From the NCBI GenBank assembly GCA_025353725.1, contig JANXOF010000018.1:1-42608 (forward strand): a DNA stretch of 42,608 bases. Direction: 5' to 3'. The translations under genes and the position numbers were made by a program. Every line of letters starts with the position of its first letter. Within the stretch, counting starts at the first letter, position 1. The stretch is from Polyangiaceae bacterium (GTDB taxonomy: Bacteria; Myxococcota_A; Polyangia; Polyangiales; Polyangiaceae). The notes beneath the pieces are model-generated. The model was not told the DNA's origin. It saw nothing but the letters and a program-made list of their open reading frames with translations, and searched no databases. Below are positions 1-8,219 of the stretch, in pieces.

Positions 1-14
1 TCGAGCTCCCGAAG

Positions 15-179
15 ATGGGTCGGCCCAAAGCGGGTACGAAGCGCGTCGTTACCGTCGCGAAGACGGTGAAACACACCGACGCGTTTTGGAAGCGCATGAC
101 CAAGAAGGCGAAGTCTCGAGGTCTCACACTGCATGAGGCTATGCGCGACGCTCTCGCAAAGTGGGTCACGGCCGAGTGA
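15..179 (+). CDS. Small basic protein, possibly 5'-truncated, possible ribbon-helix-helix regulator
   Basis: A reading frame beginning ATGGGTCGGCCCAAAGC encodes about 54 residues and ends in TGA. The frame stays open to the left edge, so the true start may lie outside the window. The product is basic (MGRPKAGTKR start, many Lys/Arg). Its second half reads like a short amphipathic helix pair (RGLTLHEAMRDALAKWV), as in ribbon-helix-helix DNA-binding proteins or antitoxins. No partner toxin is visible. The DNA-binding role is inference from composition and predicted helices. Codon use is GC-rich like the neighbours, which supports real coding. Confidence 0.5.
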   Translation: MGRPKAGTKRVVTVAKTVKHTDAFWKRMTKKAKSRGLTLHEAMRDALAKWVTAE

Positions 180-393
180 TACGGCTTCACAGTCACGCCT
201 CGCACGCTCACGGCGTCAACGGGCATGCTGTTTGAGAACGAGTCGCGCTCGACGCCCACCACCACCAGTCAGTCGGCAGTCGCGCTTGTAGTCATCCGCG
301 CAGAGGTTTGCGCACCTAACGGGTGAATTTCTGACCGGAAATCGACCCAAGGCGCCTTGCCGGCTGAGGCTATGCCTTCTACTACATGAGGCC

Positions 394-1389
394 ATGCTTC
401 CGCGTAACCGTGCCGACTACCGAGTGATGGCTTGGGCGCTTTTGATGCCCATCGTGGTAATCGCGCAGCTCGTCAATCCGAAGCTGCTGCCTTACCTCTC
501 GCCGCTGAGTTTTTATCTCGCGATGGCTGCAGGGACGATCGCTCACAATCACAACCACTGCCCAACGTTCAAGAACCGCAAGCTCAACGAAGCTTTCGCG
601 ACGTGGATCAGCGTTTTCTACGGGTACCCGACGTTTGCATGGGTTCCAACGCACAACCTGAACCACCACAAGCACGTGAATCGCGAGGGCGACGCGACCA
701 TTACGTGGCGTCACACGCCGCGCAACACCTGGTACGTGGCTCTCTCGTACTACTTTATTTCGGCGTTTTACCAGTCCACCCCGATCAAGGAGTACATCGC
801 AAAAGCGAAGCGCTCAAATCCCAAACTCCATAAGCACATCGTTAAGCAGTATACGATTTGGGGAGCGGCGTTGGTCGGCGCACTGGCGACGGGCGCGGTC
901 TTGCACGGGCCGTGGCAGGGCTTCAAAGTATTCGCTCTCGCCTTCGGTCTCCCGTGCCTTTTCGGAACGTGGTCGATGATGTGGTTCAACTACATGCAAC
1001 ACGTCCACTGCGACCCTTGGTCCGCGCACAACCACTCGCGGAACATTACGGGTCGCGTCTTCAACTTCCTCGTGTTCAACAACGGCCTTCACACGATCCA
1101 TCACGAGCACCCGGGGTCGCACTGGAGCAAGGCTTACGAGCTCCACGACGCGATAAAGAACCAGGTCGATCCGCGCCTGAACGAGCCGAGCTTTCTCTGG
1201 TGGGTTTTTCGCGCGTACGTCATCACCGCGTTTTTCCCTAGCCTCGAGACGAAGCAAGTCGGACGTGCGGCGTACGATCCTCCCTCTTCGAGCGAGAGCG
1301 ACGGCCCGAAAACTCACATGCGTGAGCAAGGCCCTCTCATTGACTCTGTCGACGCGCTCGACGCTGGCAACAACGCCCAAATGGCTTGA
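394..1389 (+). CDS. Membrane fatty acid desaturase (FA_desaturase family)
   Basis: This 331-residue integral membrane protein has the three histidine boxes of di-iron acyl-lipid desaturases: HNHNH (51-55), HNLNHHKH (87-94) and HTIHHEH (233-239). An extra QHVHCDP lies near 202-208. Hydrophobic segments near residues 12-28, 35-50, 155-170 and 175-200 fit a membrane enzyme. The family uses O2 and electrons from ferredoxin or cytochrome b5 to place a double bond in an acyl chain or to hydroxylate a lipid. Substrate and regioselectivity cannot be read from the sequence. The roughly 55-residue Ser/Asp-rich tail after the last box is unusual. It stands alone; the next gene is convergent. A GAGG precedes the ATG closely. 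Confidence 0.88.
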   Translation: MLPRNRADYRVMAWALLMPIVVIAQLVNPKLLPYLSPLSFYLAMAAGTIAHNHNHCPTFKNRKLNEAFATWISVFYGYPTFAWVPTHNLNHHKHVNREGDATITWRHTPRNTWYVALSYYFISAFYQSTPIKEYIAKAKRSNPKLHKHIVKQYTIWGAALVGALATGAVLHGPWQGFKVFALAFGLPCLFGTWSMMWFNYMQHVHCDPWSAHNHSRNITGRVFNFLVFNNGLHTIHHEHPGSHWSKAYELHDAIKNQVDPRLNEPSFLWWVFRAYVITAFFPSLETKQVGRAAYDPPSSSESDGPKTHMREQGPLIDSVDALDAGNNAQMA

Positions 1390-1426
1390 CCTGCCTAAGA
1401 TTGAGACGGTGGCTACACTTAGCCGG

Positions 1427-3802
1427 CTAGGGTGAGCATCGCTGGATGAGATGGACGATTGAAAATCGGCGTCCTCCCGTCGGCTCTCGAAACGGAGTCT
1501 TGGAGCTTTCGAGACTCAGCCGAAGGTGGCGGAGAGAAGCGCGGTCGTCGAGGGCGCACGCCACGATTGCGCGTTGCCGAATCGTCTCTCGCCACACGCG
1601 CGGTGTAGGCGCGTCACGTTCAAGCGCCGAGTCCAAGTAAACGGCGCTTTTTTCGTAGAATCCGCGACTCGCGAGGTTCCGACCGAGTAGGTAGTCGACA
1701 AGCGCGGAGGGCGCGCTTGCGTGCCACGCGCCGAGCTCGACGCCCCCAAGCAACAAGTCGGCCCCATGGCGGCTATCGCCTAGAAGCAACGCCTGGACTG
1801 CGCCACGCGCCGCGGTGTCCCTGGCGCCGAGAGCTTTGACCTCCAACGTGCGCGCCGCATCTTCGTCGATCGTCTTCAAAATCAGCGCGTCGTACCGCGC
1901 CGCCGCTTCCTCAAAGGCGCCGTCTACAAAATCCGCGTCAGCGAGGGCTTCGGCGGCGCGATCTTTCGACGTGCGCGGCACACGTTTGTCGTCGGCGGTC
2001 GCCAGCGCGACCAACGCCGCCCTTCCCTTTTCCCTGTCGCCATGACGCCGCTGAATCGTCGCGATTTCCCTCTGAGAGCTGAAATCGTTCGCGTCTTTTC
2101 GAACCGCCTCGCTGTAGAAGCGAATCGCGTCGTCGTACCGCTGCGTGTCGCGGCACACGTCCGCGTCATGGCGAAGCGCGTCGACGAGATGCGGGCATGT
2201 GCGCGCGAAGAGGCCCGGGCGCGCGAACTTGGCGCGAGCAAAGCTCAGCGCCTCGTCAGGGAGGGGAACGCCTTTCAGGTAATCCTCAAAGCCTCTCTCG
2301 AGCGAACTCCAATTCATCTCCGTCAACGCAGTGAGGTCGGCGCCGCCGTACCAGGCGCGTACGACATCCATGCCTCGCGTTTCTCCTATCCACCCGACGA
2401 ACGCCCCCGCAAGCGTGTAACTCTTCGACGACGCACCGCTGAGGAAAGCGAGAGAAAAGATCTGCCTTGCGGGCGGTAGAATCCCAATCTGCATCATCGC
2501 GCGCGCCCACTGCGCTGCGGTTAGATCGTCATCGTCCGGGGACGCCATAACCGCGATCCCTTCGATGAGTCCTGGGTTCGGAAGCAAGCCTCCGAGTTCA
2601 CCGGCGATGCGAAAGGGGCCGCGCCCGACAGCTCCCGCGACCACGTGCGCGAGCTCGTGACCGAGCACCGGATGCGGATACCCGCCGAGCTGCAAGTAAA
2701 CCTCCGCACGCCATGGCTTGGCGATGTACGTGTGCGCCGCACCCATAAGGCGCTTTTTGTCCTCGGCGTCGCGAAAGAAGAACGCCCGGATGCGTTGCGG
2801 GCCGCGCGTACCAAGGCGCTTTTCGACGGCTGCGAGTTCCTCTTCGCAATCTTTTACAAGGAGGTTTCCCTCTTGCTCGCGCGTCGTCGCCGGGTACACG
2901 ACATCGCACCGTGCGCCGTGCTTTTCCGCTCCGAGATCACGCGCTATCGACGCCGACGTACTTACGTGACCCAACGCGCCCCCAAACGCAAAAACGAGCA
3001 CGCTGGCCAGCGCACTCACCAACCCGAAAGCACCACGGGCGCGCCGAGGCCAAGTCCGTAGTTCGAGCGAGATGCCAAACCTCGATTGGTAACGACGCGA
3101 TACCAACGAAGCGACCGTGGCCAAAGCAAGTAGCGTCGCGAGCGAACCCGCGCGATACGTGAGCATCGGCACGCCAGCGTCGATCACCGTGTCGTAAAGG
3201 GTGCCACTAAAAAACCCAACGAACGGGTCATACGCAAAAATCATCGGCGATGTGAAGAAGCGATACGCACTTACCGCCGCGCTCGCCAACGGCCCGAAGA
3301 CGGCGAGCGTCACCGCTAAGAGCGTCGCGCGGCGCGACGTCGCGAAACGTCGACGAAGCACCCTCGCCGCGACGGCTTCGCCCACCACGAAGCCCCAAGC
3401 TCCGCCCATGATGCAGCCGAAGAGCGCTGTTTCCGCGTAGTAAAAAAGAGCGCCCCAAAGCTCGCAAAGTCCGATTCGCACCGCGTGTGCGTACGCCGTC
3501 GCGAGGGAAATCACCGCGAGCGCTACGCCCAACACGATGCCGCGGGCAAGGGACTCGAGTGGCGTTCGCTGTCCGAACGCCGACCGACCTCCCCCCCCCT
3601 CGAGCGTGCTGGCCACCGCTCGTCTCATCGTATCTATGGCGGTTGCCACCGCCGTCGCGCTCGGGACGAAGAGACCCGTCGCAAGCGTGTGCTCGTAGCC
3701 TGGGCCGCCAAAAAGAGGCACAAAGCCCACCGCAGCGAGCGTCGCAAATACGACGACCGCAACGTGGCGAAACGGAACCCTCCGCCAGCGTGCGAGCGGC
3801 AC
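1427..3802 (-). CDS. Multi-pass membrane protein with HExxH metallopeptidase-like domain and TPR-like C-terminus
   Basis: The 791-residue product begins with about 270 residues of hydrophobic segments (near 13-31, 90-115, 125-150, 160-180, 215-235, 258-280). A soluble part follows with GHELAHVVAG near residue 380, a zincin HExxH. Some 30 residues later comes LIEGIAVMAS, whose Glu could be the third ligand of a gluzincin (Peptidase_MA-like). The last ~250 residues contain TPR-like helices (DDAIRFYSEAVRKDAND). The architecture suggests an envelope protease or metallopeptidase-like scaffold with its catalytic part outside the membrane; substrate unknown. It is co-directional with lon, starting 27 bases beyond the lon stop. 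A run of nine G on the coding strand lies near codon 70. The family call is inference from motifs. Confidence 0.72.
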   Translation of the reverse strand: MPLARWRRVPFRHVAVVVFATLAAVGFVPLFGGPGYEHTLATGLFVPSATAVATAIDTMRRAVASTLEGGGGRSAFGQRTPLESLARGIVLGVALAVISLATAYAHAVRIGLCELWGALFYYAETALFGCIMGGAWGFVVGEAVAARVLRRRFATSRRATLLAVTLAVFGPLASAAVSAYRFFTSPMIFAYDPFVGFFSGTLYDTVIDAGVPMLTYRAGSLATLLALATVASLVSRRYQSRFGISLELRTWPRRARGAFGLVSALASVLVFAFGGALGHVSTSASIARDLGAEKHGARCDVVYPATTREQEGNLLVKDCEEELAAVEKRLGTRGPQRIRAFFFRDAEDKKRLMGAAHTYIAKPWRAEVYLQLGGYPHPVLGHELAHVVAGAVGRGPFRIAGELGGLLPNPGLIEGIAVMASPDDDDLTAAQWARAMMQIGILPPARQIFSLAFLSGASSKSYTLAGAFVGWIGETRGMDVVRAWYGGADLTALTEMNWSSLERGFEDYLKGVPLPDEALSFARAKFARPGLFARTCPHLVDALRHDADVCRDTQRYDDAIRFYSEAVRKDANDFSSQREIATIQRRHGDREKGRAALVALATADDKRVPRTSKDRAAEALADADFVDGAFEEAAARYDALILKTIDEDAARTLEVKALGARDTAARGAVQALLLGDSRHGADLLLGGVELGAWHASAPSALVDYLLGRNLASRGFYEKSAVYLDSALERDAPTPRVWRETIRQRAIVACALDDRASLRHLRLSLESSKTPFREPTGGRRFSIVHLIQRCSP
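3591..3599 (-). repeat. Nine-base homopolymer G tract inside a coding region
   Basis: On the coding (minus) strand nine consecutive G residues encode part of a Gly4 stretch near residue 70 of the membrane metallopeptidase-like protein. Gain or loss of one G would frameshift the gene before its catalytic domain. Confidence 0.9.
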
Positions 3803-3828
3803 CCGTAGTCTCTCGATCTAAAGGCCGC

Positions 3829-6219
3829 CTAGGGCGACGACTCGGCAGCCGCAGGTGGGACATCTTGCGATGTCGGAGGCGCGTCCGCACTCGGAGGTTC
3901 GAGTGCGAGAGGCAGAACCTCCGAAACGTTCTTGATGAGGTGAATCTTCAACTCCGCGAGGATGTCCTTCGGGATGTCTTCGAGATCTTTCTCGTTACGC
4001 GCCGGGATGAGTACGACCTTTATCCCGGATCGGTGCGCTGCGAGGAGCTTCTCCTTGATGCCGCCGACCGGGAGCACGGCGCCTCGAAGCGAAATTTCGC
4101 CGGTCATGGCGACCTCCTTCCGAACGGCCGCGCCGAGTAGAAGCGACGAGACGGCCGTGTACATCGCCACGCCCGCCGATGGCCCGTCCTTCGGCGTGCC
4201 GCCTTTTGGCACGTGAAGATGCAAGTCGATCGCCTTTAGAAATTCCGGGTCAAGTCCGAGCTGCGCGGCGTGCGAGCGAACGAACGACATCGCGGCTGAA
4301 GCAGACTCCTGCATCACACTTTTGAGGTTTCCAGTGACGAGGATGTTCCCCTTCCCTGGCATCTTCGTCGCCTCAATGAAAAGAATGTCGCCGCCCGAGG
4401 GCGTCCACGCGAGCCCGGTCACGACTCCCGGCGCGCTTACGCGCTCGGCTAGGTCAGGTGAGTACTTCGGTGCGCCGAGCACGATCTCCGCGAACTCGTT
4501 CGTACATTGAAGATGAACGTCTTCGCCCTCGGCGATGCGCATCGCCACATGACGACACACGGCACCGATCTCGCGCTCGAGCCCGCGAACGCCCGCCTCG
4601 CGCGTATAGCTCTCGACGATGGCCTGAATACCGCTGTCTTCAAACTGCAGTCGTTCGTCCGTCAGCCCGTGCGACGAAAGCTGCTTCGGAACGAGGAACT
4701 CCTTCGCTATCATTCGCTTTTCAGCGCGCGTATAGCCGGGTACCTCGATAATCTCGAGGCGGTCCCAGAGCGGGCCTGGAATGCTTTCGGGGTTGTTCGC
4801 CGTCGCAAGAAACGTGACCTGCGAGAGGTCGAACGGCGTGTCGATGTAATGATCCTGAAACGTTCCGTTTTGCGCCGGGTCGAGCACTTCGAGCAGCGCC
4901 GCGCCAGGGTCGCCCATCGCATCGACTCCCATCTTGTCGATCTCATCGAGAACGATGACAGGGTTGCGCGTGCCGACTTTTTTGAGTCCTTGAATGATAC
5001 GCCCCGGGAGGGCTCCGACGTATGTACGACGGTGTCCTCGAATCTCTGCCTCGTCACGCACGCCGCCAAGCGCGATGCGGTGATAGCGGCGACCCATCGA
5101 TCGGGCGATCGACCTCCCGAGGGACGTCTTACCCACTCCCGGAGGCCCGATGAAACAAAGAATCGGCCCTTTCTTATCGGTCCGCAGCTTCCGTACGGCC
5201 ATGTACTCGACGATTCGTTTTTTGACCTTCTCGAGACCGAAGTGGTCTTCGTCGAGACAGCGCCTGCATTCGGACGGCTCTAGCTTGTCGTTCGTCGTCT
5301 TGTTCCACGGCAAGTCGGACAGCCACTCGACGTAGGACCGTGTGACGTTGTACTCCGCCGACTGCTGCTGCATTCCCGCAAGGCGACCGAGCTGCTTTTT
5401 GGCAATCTTCAGGGCATCTTCCGGGAGCTGCGCCAGTCGAATGCGTTCGCGAAGTTCCTCGACATCGTCTTCATCCGTCTCGCCGAGCTCGGCGCGGATG
5501 CTCTTCATCTGCTGACGAAGAATGAGCTCGCGCTGATTCTTGCCCTCGTCCGCCACCATGATTCCGATCTCGCGCTTTACCCGGAGGAGATCGAGCTGCT
5601 TGGTCACCATCGCGAGAACGAGGCGAACGCGCTCTTTGACGTCAAACGTCGCGAGCACCTTCTGCTTGTCGCTTACGGTGACGTGGTCAACGGTGAGGTT
5701 CGAGGCGATGAGGTCGGCGAGTGCGCCGCTTTCGCGGACGTTCTCGAGGATTCCGCTTGTCTCCTTGGGGAGGTTCGGCATGAGATTCAGCAGCTCGCGC
5801 GTACTTTCGCGGAGGAGTAAGGCGAGCGCGTCAAGGTCGGCGTCGCGCTCGAGGTCCTCCGATACACGCTTGATCCTCGCTCGCATGTAAGGCTCGAGGC
5901 CGACCTTGCTCGCGATGGTGAGTCGAGAAAGTCCGTGCAAAACCACGGAGTAGTTCGAGGGACCGAGCCGAATCACCTTCACGACACGGGCGACGGTCCC
6001 GACGTCGTAGATGTGATCGAAACCGGGCTCGTCGACGTCCGCATCGCGCTGACTGACGATCCCTACGACGGCTCGGTCTTGACCAAGCAGCTCTTCGACA
6101 AGGCGGACGCTACGCGCACGCCCGACATTGATGGGAACGACACTGGCCGGAAATACCACGCTGTTACGCAGCGGTAGAATCGGCAACATCTCGAGATCCG
6201 AACGCGGCTCTTGAGTCAC
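3829..6219 (-). CDS. lon: ATP-dependent protease Lon
   Basis: This is the cytoplasmic AAA+ serine protease that degrades misfolded and regulatory proteins. The chosen GTG start ([19 protein letters not shown]) has AAAGGA about six bases upstream and gives 796 residues, the usual length. A longer frame to an ATG at 6333 would add 38 residues of non-homologous sequence running into the divergent gene. The N-terminal LON substrate-binding domain covers about 10-200. Walker A GPPGVGKT is at about 358-365 and Walker B VIVLDEID at about 421-428. The proteolytic dyad is Ser about 681 in PKDGPSAG and Lys about 722 in GGIKEKLL. The C-terminal 20 residues are Pro/Ala-rich. Myxobacteria often carry more than one lon; which paralogue this is cannot be told here. 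Confidence 0.97.
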   Translation of the reverse strand: MTQEPRSDLEMLPILPLRNSVVFPASVVPINVGRARSVRLVEELLGQDRAVVGIVSQRDADVDEPGFDHIYDVGTVARVVKVIRLGPSNYSVVLHGLSRLTIASKVGLEPYMRARIKRVSEDLERDADLDALALLLRESTRELLNLMPNLPKETSGILENVRESGALADLIASNLTVDHVTVSDKQKVLATFDVKERVRLVLAMVTKQLDLLRVKREIGIMVADEGKNQRELILRQQMKSIRAELGETDEDDVEELRERIRLAQLPEDALKIAKKQLGRLAGMQQQSAEYNVTRSYVEWLSDLPWNKTTNDKLEPSECRRCLDEDHFGLEKVKKRIVEYMAVRKLRTDKKGPILCFIGPPGVGKTSLGRSIARSMGRRYHRIALGGVRDEAEIRGHRRTYVGALPGRIIQGLKKVGTRNPVIVLDEIDKMGVDAMGDPGAALLEVLDPAQNGTFQDHYIDTPFDLSQVTFLATANNPESIPGPLWDRLEIIEVPGYTRAEKRMIAKEFLVPKQLSSHGLTDERLQFEDSGIQAIVESYTREAGVRGLEREIGAVCRHVAMRIAEGEDVHLQCTNEFAEIVLGAPKYSPDLAERVSAPGVVTGLAWTPSGGDILFIEATKMPGKGNILVTGNLKSVMQESASAAMSFVRSHAAQLGLDPEFLKAIDLHLHVPKGGTPKDGPSAGVAMYTAVSSLLLGAAVRKEVAMTGEISLRGAVLPVGGIKEKLLAAHRSGIKVVLIPARNEKDLEDIPKDILAELKIHLIKNVSEVLPLALEPPSADAPPTSQDVPPAAAESSP

Positions 6220-6313
6220 GAGTGGTCCTTTGAAGTAGGAAGACAACAAAGGTACCCCGGATGATGCCGCGCGCAGGAAAAAAACGGGCTGCCTGGCGGA
6301 CGGCAGAAAGGCC

Positions 6314-7069
6314 ATGCTAAGCATCGGCGTCATGAGCGGATGGGTTCGCGGCCAAGGTTCCTCGACGCTCGCGCAGAGTTCGCTGACCCGAACGACTCGC
6401 TTGCGTTCGCGGACGTCGTGGCTTTCGCAGGTCGCGCTGCCCCTGCTGATGGTCGCATGTGGGACACCCCGCGCAGAAGACCCTCAGTCCGTGCTCCGAG
6501 CGTACGCGCGAGCGCTCGAGGAACGTCGCCCCGACGACGCGTACCGGATGCTGAGCGAGGAGGCTCGGCGGGGCACATCGCTCGAAGCGTTCCGCGGGAT
6601 GGTGCGAGACAATCCCGAAGAGGTGCGGGAGATCGCCAAGGCGCTTCAGCGCCCGACGGCGACGCCGGTAGTCACGGCGACCATCACCACGTCGAATGGC
6701 CAAGAACTGCAGCTCGCCCTCGAAAACGGGACGTGGCGCGTCGAGGCGAGCGCCGTCGACCTGTACGCGCAAGACACGCCCCGACACACGCTTCAGGGCT
6801 TCCTACGCGCCGTGGTGCGACGTCGCTACGACGCGGTTTTGAAGTTCGTTCCGGACTCTCACAAAGACGGCCTCACACCGACGAAGCTCAGGACGGCTTG
6901 GGAGGGGCCGGAAAAGGAGGAAATCGAGCAGGTCGTCTCGTCGCTAAAGCTCGCGCTCCCGACGGCCTCGATCGAGGAGACCGGAGAACGTGCGACGATG
7001 ACGTACGGCGCCGGGACGATGCAGCTCGTACGCGAGCGCGGCCTTTGGAAAATTGAAGACTTCGACTAG
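6314..7069 (+). CDS. Exported lipoprotein, NTF2-like repeat candidate
   Basis: The 251-residue product has a basic n-region, a hydrophobic stretch and a lipobox ending MVAC (Cys about 49), so it should be an outer or inner membrane lipoprotein. The mature part contains two similar halves, each starting with a helix (SVLRAYARALEERRPDDAY and TLQGFLRAVVRRRYDAVLK) and ending with a strand such as ENGTWRVE or ERGLWKIE. This pattern is typical of tandem NTF2/DUF4878-like domains. Function unknown. It is divergent from lon with 94 bases between the two starts. AAAGG just upstream supports the ATG at 6314; an internal ATG at 6332 is the alternative. Confidence 0.75.
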   Translation: MLSIGVMSGWVRGQGSSTLAQSSLTRTTRLRSRTSWLSQVALPLLMVACGTPRAEDPQSVLRAYARALEERRPDDAYRMLSEEARRGTSLEAFRGMVRDNPEEVREIAKALQRPTATPVVTATITTSNGQELQLALENGTWRVEASAVDLYAQDTPRHTLQGFLRAVVRRRYDAVLKFVPDSHKDGLTPTKLRTAWEGPEKEEIEQVVSSLKLALPTASIEETGERATMTYGAGTMQLVRERGLWKIEDFD

Positions 7070-7158
7070 CGCCGGCGTCGCGCAAGCAACGGCCTCGCGC
7101 AGATGGATTGGCGGGTTGATTGCCTTGTGACCCGCGCCCGTCTAAGTGATTTAAGACC

Positions 7159-7914
7159 ATGCAGAATCTCAGCTTTTCCCTTGGGCTCTTCGTCGTTCTC
7201 GGAACCGCCGGGTGTAGTTTTGAGGTCGGTGCGAAAGCTGGACCGAAGGCGCCGGCACCCGTCGTAGCTCAGCCAGCTTCAAGCGCGCCAACCGCGCCAA
7301 CGGCTGTCGTCGGCGCGCCCACGCCTGCGAGCACGCGGGCACCGGTGGCTTTCGGACGGGTCAGCAACACAAGTCCCGCACCGGCGCCCACGACGGACTC
7401 GAAGCCGTCGAGCGGCGTTCCCGTACTCATCGGGACGAACGCCTTCGGCCAGGGAACGCCTGACGCTTCCGGGTGGAAGGGCAGCTTTTTCCTCCTTCCG
7501 CCCGCGACGCAGAAGCTCCCGGCGCTGGCCACGAGCCAGCCGAATGGCCTCCTCTTCGCCAAGGAGCTCAACGTTGTCCTGAAACCCATGACCGGCGGAT
7601 TTCCGGGAATCGATGCCACGCGTAACGAAGACTTTGCCATCCGCTGGGAGGCGCCGCTCATCGTAGACAGCGAGGCGGATTACACGTTTCGTATTCTCTC
7701 GGATGACGGCTCGAATCTGCTTATCGACAATACACTCATCGTCGAGAACGACAGCCAGCACACGATTCGGGAAAAGTCCGGACCCGTCCACCTCGTGAAG
7801 GGGACACACCTCATCACGGTCGACTACTTTCAAGCCACGGGACCGGTGGCCCTCCAGCTCTTCTGCAAAAAGGCTGGCGGCGCGGAAACCATCTGTCCGA
7901 CGCGGCTCCCCTGA
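7159..7914 (+). CDS. Lipoprotein with C-terminal PA14 domain
   Basis: The 251-residue product has a signal peptide with lipobox GTAGC (Cys19), then a low-complexity Ala/Pro/Thr linker to about residue 95. A beta-rich domain of about 140 residues follows. Its motifs NEDFAIRWEAPL, YTFRILSDDGSNLLID and GTHLITVDYFQATG are characteristic of PA14, a beta-barrel module usually binding carbohydrate in adhesins, glycosidases and toxins. No catalytic domain is attached, so a cell-surface sugar-binding role is the best inference. No good Shine-Dalgarno precedes the ATG. It lies 89 bases after the previous lipoprotein gene on the same strand. Confidence 0.82.
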   Translation: MQNLSFSLGLFVVLGTAGCSFEVGAKAGPKAPAPVVAQPASSAPTAPTAVVGAPTPASTRAPVAFGRVSNTSPAPAPTTDSKPSSGVPVLIGTNAFGQGTPDASGWKGSFFLLPPATQKLPALATSQPNGLLFAKELNVVLKPMTGGFPGIDATRNEDFAIRWEAPLIVDSEADYTFRILSDDGSNLLIDNTLIVENDSQHTIREKSGPVHLVKGTHLITVDYFQATGPVALQLFCKKAGGAETICPTRLP

Positions 7915-8133
7915 CGGGTAACTGGCGTTCGTCGCGTTGCGAACGTGAGGCAGACGGGCAGGAACCCGGCGAGGGGAGCAACACGTAGCGGTCGAAAGAT
8001 GCACCAGGAGTGGATCGGCGCTTGTTCGGTCCAGACCGATTCGAAGGCGCGGGCTCAGTCAACTTCCCCGCCCTTTGAGGGTTTAGAGCGGCGAATCGTA
8101 GGCTGAGCGACGAAAACCGACGTTTGATTACAT

Positions 8134-8149
8134 TGGCGTGACGTGTGCA
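8134..8149 (+). promoter_or_regulatory. Candidate sigma-54 promoter (-24/-12)
   Basis: TGGCGTGACGTGTGCA keeps the invariant GG and GC with the correct 12-base offset and agrees with consensus TGGCACG-N4-TTGCA except at three positions. Transcription would start near 8160, giving a leader of about 60 bases before the ATG at 8220. The rest of the interval 7915-8219 shows nothing else recognisable. The call is a pattern match only. Confidence 0.35.
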
Positions 8150-8219
8150 CCTGCCAGGAGCTACGGAGCGACGTCGGACGGCGTCTCCACTCTTTAGGTT
8201 CTCACTACAAGGAACGCCC

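Noticed and set aside
6220-6333. N-terminal extension of Lon to an ATG
   Set aside because: Residues do not resemble Lon N-termini, the GTG has a good ribosome binding site, and the extension overlaps the divergent gene.
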